Assembly (NCBI RefSeq): GCF_014697195.1 | Contig: NZ_JACJRJ010000011.1 | Location: forward strand, 62,001-126,000 | DNA: 64,000 nt | Direction: 5' to 3' | Origin: Cylindrospermum sp. FACHB-282 | GTDB taxonomy: Bacteria; Cyanobacteriota; Cyanobacteriia; Cyanobacteriales; Nostocaceae | Shown: positions 8,969-17,968 of the stretch, in pieces | Position numbering within the stretch: the first letter of the stretch is position 1 | How the letters are laid out: every line of letters begins with the position of its first letter | Program-made: the position numbers and the translations under genes | The notes under the pieces: generated by a model | Told to the model about the DNA's origin: nothing | Seen by the model: only the letters and a program-made list of their open reading frames with translations | Database searches by the model: none

Positions 8969-10276
8969 ATGACTATTGTGCAAGTTGCTTCTCCCCTAAC
9001 TGCGATCGCTATAAGAACCCGCCAAGCTGCCAGTAAGTTGGCGCTGCTAGGGACTGAGGCAAAAAATCAAGCCCTTGTGGCGATCGCCCAGGCTTTAGAA
9101 TCAGCAGGAGAGGAAATATTGCAGGCAAATGCGGCTGATTGTCAAGCTGCTGCTGTTGAAGGGATTGCCAAACCGCTTTATAAGCGCTTGCAGTTAGATG
9201 AACATAAGTTAAGAGATGCGATCGCCGGAGTGCGCGATGTCGGCAAGTTAGCTGATCCTGTAGGTAAGGTGCAAATTCACCGCGAACTCGATACTGGTTT
9301 AACTCTCAAGCGGATTACTTGTCCTTTAGGCGTTTTGGGGATTATTTTTGAAGCACGTCCAGAGGCAGCAATTCAAATTGTTTCTCTAGCAATCAAGTCT
9401 GGTAATGGTGTCATCCTCAAAGGTGGCAAAGAAGCTGTCCGTTCTTGTGAAGCGATTGTCAAGGCGATTAAACAAGGGTTATCTCACACTGCTGTTAACC
9501 CTGATGCGGTGCAGTTGCTAACAACTAGAGAAGAAATTCAGGAACTTTTGCAATTAGATAAATATGTAGATTTAATTATTCCTAGGGGTTCTAATTCTTT
9601 TGTTAAGTATGTGCAGGAAAATACGCGAATTGCGGTATTAGGTCACGCTGATGGGATTTGTCATCTATATATAGATCAAGCCGCTGATATTGACAAGGCT
9701 GTTACTATTGCAGTTGATGCAAAAACTCAATATCCTGCTGCTTGTAATGCTATTGAAACTTTATTAGTTCACAGCAATATCGCCGCTGAATTTCTCCCCC
9801 AAGTTGCCGCAGCTTTGCAAAAAAGCCATGTGGAGTTAAGAGGTGATGAACGCACCCTAGAAATAATACCTCATATCGCCGCTGCTATAGCAACAGACTG
9901 GGAAACAGAATACAGCGATTTGATTTTAGCAATTAAAATTGTGGATTCCTTAGAAGATGCGATCGCTCATATTGCTGAATATGGTTCTCGTCACACAGAG
10001 GCGATCGTCACTGAAGATTTAGCAGCAGCTGAATCCTTCCTCGGACTGGTGAATGCAGCAGGAGTTTACCATAACTGTTCTACCCGCTTTGCTGATGGTT
10101 TCCGCTACGGTTTCGGTGCAGAAGTCGGAATTAGTACCCAACAAATGCCACCTCGCGGGCCTGTTGGTTTAGAAGGATTGATAACATATAAATATCAAAT
10201 GGTAGGTGACGGTCATATTGCCGCTACTTACACCGGGGCAAATGCTAAAGCCTTCACTCATCAAGATTTGGGATAA
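8969..10276 (+). CDS. proA: Gamma-glutamyl phosphate reductase
   Basis: ProA reduces L-glutamyl 5-phosphate to glutamate semialdehyde with NADPH in proline synthesis. The 435-residue length is normal. Visible features include [19 protein letters not shown], and the catalytic cysteine in [12 protein letters not shown] (Cys259). The C-terminal GPVGLEGL motif is also typical. The ATG at 8969 gives the expected N-terminus. The divergent M48 protease gene shares the 151-bp upstream gap. The partner kinase proB is not in this window. Confidence 0.96.
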   Translation: MTIVQVASPLTAIAIRTRQAASKLALLGTEAKNQALVAIAQALESAGEEILQANAADCQAAAVEGIAKPLYKRLQLDEHKLRDAIAGVRDVGKLADPVGKVQIHRELDTGLTLKRITCPLGVLGIIFEARPEAAIQIVSLAIKSGNGVILKGGKEAVRSCEAIVKAIKQGLSHTAVNPDAVQLLTTREEIQELLQLDKYVDLIIPRGSNSFVKYVQENTRIAVLGHADGICHLYIDQAADIDKAVTIAVDAKTQYPAACNAIETLLVHSNIAAEFLPQVAAALQKSHVELRGDERTLEIIPHIAAAIATDWETEYSDLILAIKIVDSLEDAIAHIAEYGSRHTEAIVTEDLAAAESFLGLVNAAGVYHNCSTRFADGFRYGFGAEVGISTQQMPPRGPVGLEGLITYKYQMVGDGHIAATYTGANAKAFTHQDLG

Positions 10277-10481
10277 AAGATTCTAGAACTTACCCAACTT
10301 TCCCCGTAGTGTGCGTTCCCTAACGCACAATCTATAGGACTTTCAATGAATAAAACCGATTTCCATTTTTACCATTTTTTGTCAATTAGTAAGTCCTAGA
10401 TTCGTACAAAATACCTGCTGAGAAGGCTGTAATTTCACCTCAAAATATGGTGTATTTTGCCTATCAATATGAGGATGTACC

Positions 10482-11363
10482 ATGACTGCTGATAACACAA
10501 GTTGGTTTCAAGCTGTTTGGCAACTAAAAGGTTCTATCCTTCCTGCTATTTTTCCGCGCGTTTTATTATGTAGTGGATTGGGGTTTCTCATATCGCTTAT
10601 CCACTACTATGGTTATTCTCTACCAGAGCAAATCTTCGGCAGCGTAATTACTAATGTAGCCTACAATCTGGTTTTAGGTTTATTAGTAGTATTTCGGACA
10701 AATACTGCTTATGACAGATATTGGGAAGGTCGAAAAATTTGGGGTGGAATAATTATCAATAGCCTAAATTTAGGACGGAAGATTTGGATAGCAGTTGCCG
10801 AAATAGAACCTCTAGATAGAGAGCATAAAATAGCAGCATTAAAGCTATTGGGTGCTTTTGCCATTGCCACAAAATTACAATTACGTCGTTTACCTGTAAA
10901 TAGAGAACTAGAAACTTTGCTCACTCAATCGCAATATTTACAACTTCAAGAGGTGAAAAATCCGCCACTAAAGATTGCTTTATGGATTGGTAATTATCTC
11001 CAACAACAGCAGATTCACAATCGCTTAAGTATGGATGAATTGCTAGCAATGAATACTTCACTAGACGGCATGGTAGAAGCTTTCATAGGTTGTGAACGAA
11101 TTTTAACAACACCAATACCCTTAGCTTATGCCATTTATCTCAAGCGGCTCTTGTTAATATATTGCTTTGCACTGCCGTTAAAACTTGTTCATGATTTGCA
11201 TTGGTGGACAGGAGTAATTGTAGCTTTAATTAGTTTTATTTTGCTGGGTATTGAAGAAATTGGTAATCAGATAGAAGACCCTTTTGGCAATGATCCTAAT
11301 GATTTGCCTTTAGATGCAATTTGTAGTAATTTAGTCAGCACTTTAGGAGATTTAAGTAAGTAG
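10482..11363 (+). CDS. Bestrophin-family (UPF0187) anion channel-like protein
   Basis: The 293-residue membrane protein carries the bestrophin signature FRTNTAYDRYWEGRKIWG at about residues 72-89. It has hydrophobic segments near the N-terminus and near residues 225-260, and the acidic IEDPFGNDPNDLPLD segment close to the C-terminus. Bacterial and plant homologues form pentameric ion channels; the thylakoid member tunes proton-motive force in plants. Whether this one passes anions or cations cannot be read here. A short palindrome follows the stop. Confidence 0.88.
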   Translation: MTADNTSWFQAVWQLKGSILPAIFPRVLLCSGLGFLISLIHYYGYSLPEQIFGSVITNVAYNLVLGLLVVFRTNTAYDRYWEGRKIWGGIIINSLNLGRKIWIAVAEIEPLDREHKIAALKLLGAFAIATKLQLRRLPVNRELETLLTQSQYLQLQEVKNPPLKIALWIGNYLQQQQIHNRLSMDELLAMNTSLDGMVEAFIGCERILTTPIPLAYAIYLKRLLLIYCFALPLKLVHDLHWWTGVIVALISFILLGIEEIGNQIEDPFGNDPNDLPLDAICSNLVSTLGDLSK

Positions 11364-11382
11364 CTGCGACCACATGAGAAAG

Positions 11383-11404
11383 AGAGGGCTAAAGCCCTCA
11401 CTAC
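11383..11404 (+). repeat. Palindromic repeat GAGGGCTAAAGCCCTC after the bestrophin gene
   Basis: A perfect short palindrome with flanking ACTAC lies 20 bp after the stop. The same arm sequence occurs twice in the element at 22014-22120 and in diverged form at 6600-6716. It could serve as a terminator, but it lacks a T-run on the coding strand. Confidence 0.6.
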
Positions 11405-11878
11405 CAATCTTGAATTATTTATGCTAACCTACTTAATCCCAATTTTGAGAAACGAATATTTGCGAGAGTTGGATATTTGGAAAGCTTATTTGCTAATTCT
11501 TGCAGAATATAAAAGAGCAAATTTAGAAGGGAAAATTTAGCTCATATTGTTGCCGCACAAAAGCTATTGTTACTGAATATTTAGATGGAAAAGGAAAATT
11601 TTTTATTTTGTTAATCGCCAATAAAAATTATTAAAACTAAATATTTAAGATTTATATATAAATGATAACGGAAGTTATGAAAGAAACTAACTTTAGTAAA
11701 CATTATTGTGTTCTTCAGTAAAGGTGTGTTAAATCGTCCTAATATGATGATTGAGCGAAAGTGCTGAAGATACCCAACGTTGAGATAATTACTACGTTTA
11801 ATTCCTTCAGTAAATGACTCCTCGTTTCATTTTGCAGCCTTTTTAATTCTCAAATATTTTTGCAGGAAATAACAAGAT
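11405..11878. other. Long gap upstream of the lipoxygenase fusion, with one weak small ORF
   Basis: The stretch is AT-rich and contains no recognised gene. One 39-residue frame, ATG at 11421 to TAG at 11540, reads MLTYLIPILRNEYLRELDIW and onward. It is acidic-basic mixed and could be a gene remnant; I give it little weight. The remaining 340 bp before the fusion gene are a likely promoter and leader region, but no clear -35/-10 pair or operator stood out. Confidence 0.35.
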
Positions 11879-14350
11879 ATGGCTAACGAAGCGCAAAACC
11901 CGATTACCCAGCTTGTTGGTGACCCAAGAGTTAGGGATATTGAGCCAAAGTTTTCTAAAATTATTTCTGATATTGCTCTGGCCTTTGGGAAATTGGCCCA
12001 GATGAAGGGAAAACGAGCTACCCATTCCTATGGAACTGTAGCTAAGGGAGTGCTGGAAGTTGTCAAGAAACCTGATATTCCCGCTCATCGATTGTTTGCA
12101 TCAGGACAAAAATACCCGGTGCTGTTACGCCATGCGAATATTAAAGGGTTTCGAGATGATGCAATTCAAGATGGTCGTGGGGCTACTCTGCGGATTTTAA
12201 ATGGTAAATCTAACGCCCCCATAGACGAACTCGACTTGAATGCACCTATATTAGATGTGTTAATGAGTACAGGGCGTTGTTTTATCTTACCCGATGCAGT
12301 TTCCTTTGCGGGTTGGGTTGCCAGTTCTATGGCAGATCGTGCCAAGATGTTGCAACAGTTCCCAAAGATCACGCCGATTTTTCAAGAAATTATTCGTAAT
12401 CCCGATTCTTACACTAAACTCCACTACTATTCTGAGACTACATATTTGTTTGTGGGAATCGATGGCAAAAAGTATCATTTACGCTATCGTCTGATTAATG
12501 CTGATCGTTCCCCAGATACTGGTTTTATCAATCCGGCGGATGTCAGGATGCCTCTAGATTACCTACCTCGCTTAGAGGACGATACCCGACCAGAAAATTA
12601 CTTGCAACTAGACTTTCGCAAAAAGGTGAAGAATAAAGAAGCAAAATACCTTTTGCAGTTTCAGTTGCGTGAAGTTTTAGCAGATCAGGCAGCCAATGAA
12701 GTAGCGAAAGATTGCACCATACCTTGGGACGAAACCCAGTATCCCTGCAAAGATGTGGCGGTAATTTCCTTAACTTCCATTGTCCCTGATGAATTGGCTG
12801 AACCATTGGAGTTCAACCCTTACCATGCTCCTGCTGACCTGTGCCTAATTCTGGCTCACTCTATTAATGAGACTGCTTCAGTCAATCACTTGCGCTCGAT
12901 TGTCTATCAAATCTCGGCTAATATGCGTAAGTATCAGTTACCCAGTGCTGAACTGGTGAACTGGGGCATCAAGGGGAATCAACCTAACCCTAAACAGCTT
13001 TTTACCTACTTCGGGCAGCCTGGTGTAGATATACCGCGCTTTGACTTCAACCGTGATTTACCTGCCCGTGTCCAACCTAAGCCACGCTACATAGTAAACT
13101 TTGGGATTCACCTCTTCCCTGCGCGGGCTTTTGGCCCAAGTCCGAACCTGGGTATCGCTGGTGTTGCTGAAATAATGCAAACAACTGGACAAACTGTTCC
13201 CGAAGCGATGCCTTCTAATCTCACCCGTTGCCGTCCTGATAAGTTTGAGGATAAGTTTTTTGTCGAACGCCGTCTGAATGGCTTTAATCCTGGCAAATTC
13301 AACCCAGTGAGTGGCGAGGCTTGGCAGTATGTTATCCGCTACGATTGTAGTGATTATGTCCTGAATCCGGCGGGTATTTTGCCTACAAAAATTGAGGCGC
13401 GGTTCACACTGGAAGACCAAGCTTTAAGCCTTCACTCAATCCAGTTTACCCTGGATGATCAGAGTAGTTCGGAGACTCATTTCCCTGGTGATGGGGACTG
13501 GGAGTGGTCAAAGCGGTTATTTCGGAGTGCCGAGTTTGTTTTTCAGGAGATTCAGACTCACCTCGGACGCACCCACATGAATATGGATCAGTATGGGATG
13601 GCATACTACCGCAATGTGGTCAATAACCCGATTCGTCTGCTTCTGGAACCGCACTTTGAGGGTCTACTCAACATTAACAAACTAGGCGATGCGCTGATTC
13701 TTGGTGAGAATGGCTTTATTCCCACAGCTTCAGCCCTGAATCCAGCATCTGTAAAAGATGTGCTTAAGAAAGAGATTACCCAACTCTCTTATCGCAAGTG
13801 GACTCCTGCTGTTCAGGCATTAAAAGATGAAGTTAAGAATAACTATTTTGACCGGGCAGCGGCAAGTGTATGGGAGGTTTTGGAAGACTATCTGTCAGAT
13901 TTCTTTGTGGAACACCAAGCAGGCATTCAGTCTTATTGGTCAGAAATTGAGGCTATGTCCGAGGATTTAGTTAGCCATTCAATTCTTGATCCAAAATTGG
14001 GGACGCTGGCGATCGCAAATATTACCGACCTCAAAAAGCTGTGTGTCTATGTAATTTACCATTCGACGTTTTTGCATTCCTGGGTGAATAACAAACAGTA
14101 TGACGATGGTGGGGATATAGATTATGCCACTATTGGTCTTTGGGACGGACATGATCCTCAATACGACCCTAATTTAGTGGCTCAGAAAAATAGCAGCCAA
14201 GTTTCTCTACTTTGGACACTTTCCAATGTGCGCTATAACCCAATCATGGAGTACGGCCCCTCTGGACTCAAGGATCGGCTTTGGAAACGTCGAACCGCTA
14301 TACAGCCGGGAATACCTGTAGAGTCAATTATGATGAGCACCAATATATAA
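11879..14350 (+). CDS. Catalase-related heme domain fused to a lipoxygenase
   Basis: The 823-residue protein joins two oxylipin enzymes. Residues about 40-370 follow the catalase fold. They show distal T48-H49 in RATHSYG, the DGRGATLRIL block, a TYLFV-GKKYHLRY block, and the proximal heme-ligand motif R-x3-Y as RSIVY (Arg339, Tyr343). Residues about 380-823 are a compact lipoxygenase without a PLAT domain. Iron ligands are visible: His561 and His566 (HLGRTH), His733 and Asn737 (HSWVN) and the C-terminal Ile823. The Coffa position, eleven residues after His592, is Gly603, which in the family predicts R stereochemistry. Similar fusions are known from corals (allene oxide synthase-LOX) and Anabaena. 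Product is inferred, not shown. Confidence 0.88.
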   Translation: MANEAQNPITQLVGDPRVRDIEPKFSKIISDIALAFGKLAQMKGKRATHSYGTVAKGVLEVVKKPDIPAHRLFASGQKYPVLLRHANIKGFRDDAIQDGRGATLRILNGKSNAPIDELDLNAPILDVLMSTGRCFILPDAVSFAGWVASSMADRAKMLQQFPKITPIFQEIIRNPDSYTKLHYYSETTYLFVGIDGKKYHLRYRLINADRSPDTGFINPADVRMPLDYLPRLEDDTRPENYLQLDFRKKVKNKEAKYLLQFQLREVLADQAANEVAKDCTIPWDETQYPCKDVAVISLTSIVPDELAEPLEFNPYHAPADLCLILAHSINETASVNHLRSIVYQISANMRKYQLPSAELVNWGIKGNQPNPKQLFTYFGQPGVDIPRFDFNRDLPARVQPKPRYIVNFGIHLFPARAFGPSPNLGIAGVAEIMQTTGQTVPEAMPSNLTRCRPDKFEDKFFVERRLNGFNPGKFNPVSGEAWQYVIRYDCSDYVLNPAGILPTKIEARFTLEDQALSLHSIQFTLDDQSSSETHFPGDGDWEWSKRLFRSAEFVFQEIQTHLGRTHMNMDQYGMAYYRNVVNNPIRLLLEPHFEGLLNINKLGDALILGENGFIPTASALNPASVKDVLKKEITQLSYRKWTPAVQALKDEVKNNYFDRAAASVWEVLEDYLSDFFVEHQAGIQSYWSEIEAMSEDLVSHSILDPKLGTLAIANITDLKKLCVYVIYHSTFLHSWVNNKQYDDGGDIDYATIGLWDGHDPQYDPNLVAQKNSSQVSLLWTLSNVRYNPIMEYGPSGLKDRLWKRRTAIQPGIPVESIMMSTNI

Positions 14351-14360
14351 GGATAAGGAT

Positions 14361-14387
14361 AACCCCGTCTCTTGAGGCGGGGTTTTG
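14361..14387. terminator. Bidirectional intrinsic terminator between lipoxygenase fusion and menF
   Basis: The arms AACCCCGTCT (14361-14370) and AGGCGGGGTT (14375-14384) form a ten-pair stem with a 4-nt loop, followed by TTGTC on the plus strand and AT-rich sequence on the other side. It sits exactly between two convergent genes. Confidence 0.85.
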
Positions 14388-15803
14388 TCAAACTAATGCT
14401 TTTAGCAAAGCTTGAAGTTTGAGTTGCACTTCAGCAAATTCTTTTTCAGGGTCGGAACCGGCGACGATACCAGCACCTGCATAAAGTCTAGCGCGATCGC
14501 CATTGATCAATGCAGAGCGAATTCCCACAATAAACTCACAGTTACCTTCAGCATCTACCCAACCCAGTGGCGCCGCATATAAACCCCTCTCAAAGCTTTC
14601 GTAACGCCGAATTTCTGCACAAGCAATGTCTCTGGCTGCACCGGCAACTGCTGGTGTAGGATGCAGTTGGGCAACAATCTTTAATGGGTGGACATTAGCA
14701 GGAACTACGGCGCTGATGGGTGTCCATAGATGCTGGATGTTAGATAATTGTCTGAGGCGCGGTGCTAATACTTGGGGTAATAAACCTAGCTGAGATAGAC
14801 GTTGAGTAATGAAATCAATTACCAGTTTATGTTCATGCCTTTCTTTGGTACTATTCACTAGGCTATTAGCAAGATCGGCATCTTCGGTAGGTGTTTTACC
14901 TCGTGGTGCCGAACCTGCTAAAGCATCAGTGATTAATTGTTTTTTGTGAATACTAATTAAGCGTTCTGGACTAGCACCAATAAAGCTTTGCCCCTGTCCG
15001 TTACTTGTAGAAAAAACATAACAATTAGGATAGAGTTGTCGCAGATTATTTAAGGATTTACCTAAGTTAAAATGTTTGCTTGACTTAACATCTAGAGCAT
15101 CTGCAAGAACAATTTTACTTAAATGATTAGATTGAATTTGTTCCAAAGCTGATGATACTGAACTCTTAAAACAAGCGGCGTTAGTGACTGGTTGTTTGTG
15201 GAAATTTTCTGGTAAACAATCAATCTTGGGAGAAGAATATTCTAAAGAATTAATAATTTCGATTTTGTTCTCCCAGGTTTGCAATATTTTAGTAATATTG
15301 GCGCTGGCATTGATCATTGTATTTGTTACTAATATACAGCGCTGATTTTTTACAGCAATTTGCCAACGTGGGAGAAAAATGGTTGCAGATGGAAATGGAT
15401 AATCTATTTGAGTATTTTGATGAAAAAAGCTGAAGTAACAAAAAAAGTGCGGCCCAGCAAAAGGTAAATTGGCGTTACCAAAATTAATAATATTTTTTAG
15501 ACAAGTCTTGATAAAATGCTCAGTTTGAGTAAAACGCTCTGCTCCATCACTATGTAATTTGGCTACAGCATCAATGGCGGCGATCGCTTCTTGTCTGCCC
15601 TTATTCTCAAAGTAAAAATTTATTTCATTTACTTGCGCTAGTTTCTCTAATACAACTAAGGGGTCAACTAAGTTAATCTCCTGGGAAATACTCACAATTT
15701 GCCGGGAATTATTGTGGAGGCAATTTTCCTGAACTGCTGACAGAAATTGATATAGGTCTTTGTGATCTACAAAGAAGTTACTGCGACATGGTGAAACTGT
15801 CAT
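14388..15803 (-). CDS. menF: Isochorismate synthase
   Basis: This 471-residue chorismate-using enzyme makes isochorismate, the first committed step of phylloquinone synthesis. The C-terminal half carries the family core: GASPERLI, DALAGSAPRGKTP, the TKERHEH segment, LHPTPAVAG and YAGAGIVAGSDPEKEF. The N-terminal half is less conserved, as usual. The gene is divergent from menA-menC-menE across a 309-bp spacer, which fits a shared pathway. MenB and MenD are not in the window. Confidence 0.93.
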   Translation of the reverse strand: MTVSPCRSNFFVDHKDLYQFLSAVQENCLHNNSRQIVSISQEINLVDPLVVLEKLAQVNEINFYFENKGRQEAIAAIDAVAKLHSDGAERFTQTEHFIKTCLKNIINFGNANLPFAGPHFFCYFSFFHQNTQIDYPFPSATIFLPRWQIAVKNQRCILVTNTMINASANITKILQTWENKIEIINSLEYSSPKIDCLPENFHKQPVTNAACFKSSVSSALEQIQSNHLSKIVLADALDVKSSKHFNLGKSLNNLRQLYPNCYVFSTSNGQGQSFIGASPERLISIHKKQLITDALAGSAPRGKTPTEDADLANSLVNSTKERHEHKLVIDFITQRLSQLGLLPQVLAPRLRQLSNIQHLWTPISAVVPANVHPLKIVAQLHPTPAVAGAARDIACAEIRRYESFERGLYAAPLGWVDAEGNCEFIVGIRSALINGDRARLYAGAGIVAGSDPEKEFAEVQLKLQALLKALV

Positions 15804-16112
15804 AGATATAGTAATAGTAAATTTTTTTTAAGTTATCTTCCTAAAGTGTAATTAAACGTGGTCGTATTTCTACAGGTAACATATTCAGTCGCCATTTCAC
15901 CAGAGTATGGTTTATTTTGCTCTTGGTGTTCTCAGAACCTGACAAGCCAGATCCAGTTTTTGGCTGCAATATAAGGGGAAGTGTTACCATCACAAGGTTA
16001 AGCAGGTACAGCAAGAATAGGATTTTTTGCCTTTGAGCAACATTTGGTGTCTTTCAAAATCATAAAATTTAATGTATGTCTAAAATTTCAGCAATTTAAT
16101 TAATCACCGCCG
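15804..16112. promoter_or_regulatory. Divergent spacer between menF and menA
   Basis: This 309-bp AT-rich gap should hold promoters for menF on the minus strand and the menA-menC-menE operon on the plus strand. I see no convincing palindromic operator, tandem repeat or small ORF in it. The assignment as a promoter region is by position only. Confidence 0.4.
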
Positions 16113-17015
16113 ATGACTACCAAGCAGATTTTATATTATCCCAACACTAAGTTATGGATGGCAGCGATTAAACCGCCAATGTACAGCGTTGCCATAATGC
16201 CCATTTGGGTAGGGACAGCGGTAGCCTTTGCGGAAACCAAAATTTTTAATGGTGTAGTATTTTCTATTTTTGTAACTGCCGCGATTTTAATTCTGGCATG
16301 GGAAAATATCAGTAATGATGTGTTTGATTCAGAAACAGGAATTGATCAAAATAAACATCATTCTCTGGTAAACCTAACCGGTAAAAAGTCATTAGTATTT
16401 TGGTTAGGAAATTTGTGTTTAGGATTGGGTTTGCTGGGGATACTCGCGATCGCCTTTTGGCAAAAAGACCCAACGGTTATTGGCATAATTCTGGTTTGCT
16501 GTGGTTTGGGCTATATGTACCAAGGGCCTCCCTTCCGCTTAGGATACCAGGGTTTAGGGGAAATTCTTTGCTTTTTTGCCTTTGGCCCCTTGGGTATGGG
16601 GGCAGCATATTACAGCCAAACTCAAACTTGGTCAATCACGAATTTAGCAGCTTCAGCGGTTGTGGGCATTGCCACAAGTTTAATTTTATTTTGCTCACAC
16701 TTTCACCAAGTTAAGGATGACATCGCCGCAGGTAAGCGATCGCCTATTGTCCGTCTCGGTACCGCCAAAGGAGCCCTAGTCCTAATTTGGTTTACAGCCA
16801 GCATTTATCCTCTGACGCTGTTGTTTGTCTTGTCGGGGCTGTTCCCAGTATGGACATTGTTGAGTTGGGTGAGTTTACCCTTTGCGATCAAATTATGTCG
16901 CCATGTCCAGGAAAATCATAACCAACCAGAAAAAGTCAGTAACTGTAAATTTATCGCCGTCGCTGTGCATTTCTGGGCTTGCTTGCTGTTGGGTGTGGGA
17001 TTTATGCTTGGTTAA
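16113..17015 (+). CDS. menA: 1,4-dihydroxy-2-naphthoate phytyltransferase (MenA)
   Basis: MenA attaches a phytyl chain to DHNA in the membrane. The 300-residue UbiA-family protein has about eight hydrophobic helices. It shows the first prenyl-diphosphate motif NDVFDSETGID (N-D-x-x-D-x-x-x-D) near residue 68 and the second around KDDIAAGKRSP near residue 206. Its TAA stop overlaps the ATG of menC (TAATG at 17013-17017), indicating translational coupling. It is first in the menA-menC-menE operon. Confidence 0.95.
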   Translation: MTTKQILYYPNTKLWMAAIKPPMYSVAIMPIWVGTAVAFAETKIFNGVVFSIFVTAAILILAWENISNDVFDSETGIDQNKHHSLVNLTGKKSLVFWLGNLCLGLGLLGILAIAFWQKDPTVIGIILVCCGLGYMYQGPPFRLGYQGLGEILCFFAFGPLGMGAAYYSQTQTWSITNLAASAVVGIATSLILFCSHFHQVKDDIAAGKRSPIVRLGTAKGALVLIWFTASIYPLTLLFVLSGLFPVWTLLSWVSLPFAIKLCRHVQENHNQPEKVSNCKFIAVAVHFWACLLLGVGFMLG

Positions 17016-17968
17016 TGCTTTATCAGTTTGAATTTCGTCCTTACACGCGTAAATTTACGCCGCCCCTAACCACCAATCATGGCATCTGGGAACACCGCGA
17101 AAGCATTATTCTGCGCCTCACAGATGCCAGAGATAGAGTTGGTTGGGGAGAAATAGCCCCCATCAGTTGGTTTGGTTCGGAAACCCTAGAACAAGCTTTA
17201 GATTTTTGTCGCCAACTTTCAGGAGAAATTACCGATGAGGCTATTTTCGCCATTACCGATGATTTACCAGCCTGTCAATTTGGCTTTGAATCAGCCTTAG
17301 AGAGGGTAGGGAAAGAAATGACGAATCTCCACAACCTGACTTACAGCGGCTTATTACCGGCTGGGGAAGCGGCAATACATGTATGGCAAAGCTTATGGGA
17401 ACAGGGCGATCGCACATTTAAATGGAAAATTGGCGTTGATGCCATAGCCAAAGAACTAGAAATTTTTGACTTGCTGATTCGCAGCTTACCAAACTCGGCA
17501 AAACTGCGATTAGACGCTAACGGGGGACTCAGCTATGAAGAAGCTCAATTATGGCTGGAGACTTGCGACAAGTTCAAAGCGCAGATTGAATTTATCGAAC
17601 AACCCTTATCGGTTGGAGGTTTGGCGGGGATGTTGAGGTTGAGTGAGTGTTATGAGATTGCGATCGCAATAGATGAATCCATCGCCACAATAAAACAACT
17701 CAAAAGCTGCTTCCAGCAAGGTTGGCGAGGCATTTTCGTCATTAAACCAGCCATAGCCGGCTCTCCATCGCGTTTGCGCCAGTTTTGCCAGCAGCATCAA
17801 ATTGACACAGTGTTTTCCTCCGTCTTTGAAACCGCAATTGGTAGACAAGCAGCCCTCCAGCTAGCAGCCGAATTATCCTCCCAAAATCGGGCAGTAGGTT
17901 TTGGAACTAACCACTTTTTTGCCCCAGAAAAATCAAACTGGCTTCAAAGTCTATGGAACGAGTTTTAG
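17015..17968 (+). CDS. menC: o-Succinylbenzoate synthase
   Basis: MenC dehydrates SHCHC to o-succinylbenzoate. The enolase-superfamily barrel is visible: FKWKIGV with the catalytic KxK, LRLDANGG with a metal-binding Asp, FIEQPL with Glu, AIDES with Asp, and FVIKPAI with the second catalytic Lys. The start at 17015 (MLYQFEFRPYTRKF) is chosen over an upstream ATG at 16979. The upstream one lies inside menA and adds 12 atypical residues, while 17015 gives the TAATG overlap with menA. The product is 317 residues. Its end overlaps the menE start by 16 bp. Confidence 0.94.
   Translation: MLYQFEFRPYTRKFTPPLTTNHGIWEHRESIILRLTDARDRVGWGEIAPISWFGSETLEQALDFCRQLSGEITDEAIFAITDDLPACQFGFESALERVGKEMTNLHNLTYSGLLPAGEAAIHVWQSLWEQGDRTFKWKIGVDAIAKELEIFDLLIRSLPNSAKLRLDANGGLSYEEAQLWLETCDKFKAQIEFIEQPLSVGGLAGMLRLSECYEIAIAIDESIATIKQLKSCFQQGWRGIFVIKPAIAGSPSRLRQFCQQHQIDTVFSSVFETAIGRQAALQLAAELSSQNRAVGFGTNHFFAPEKSNWLQSLWNEF

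Noticed and set aside
11879-14350. True catalase
   Set aside because: The heme-domain motifs are present but the sequence is short, diverged and fused to a lipoxygenase, matching the allene-oxide-synthase-like branch rather than a catalase.
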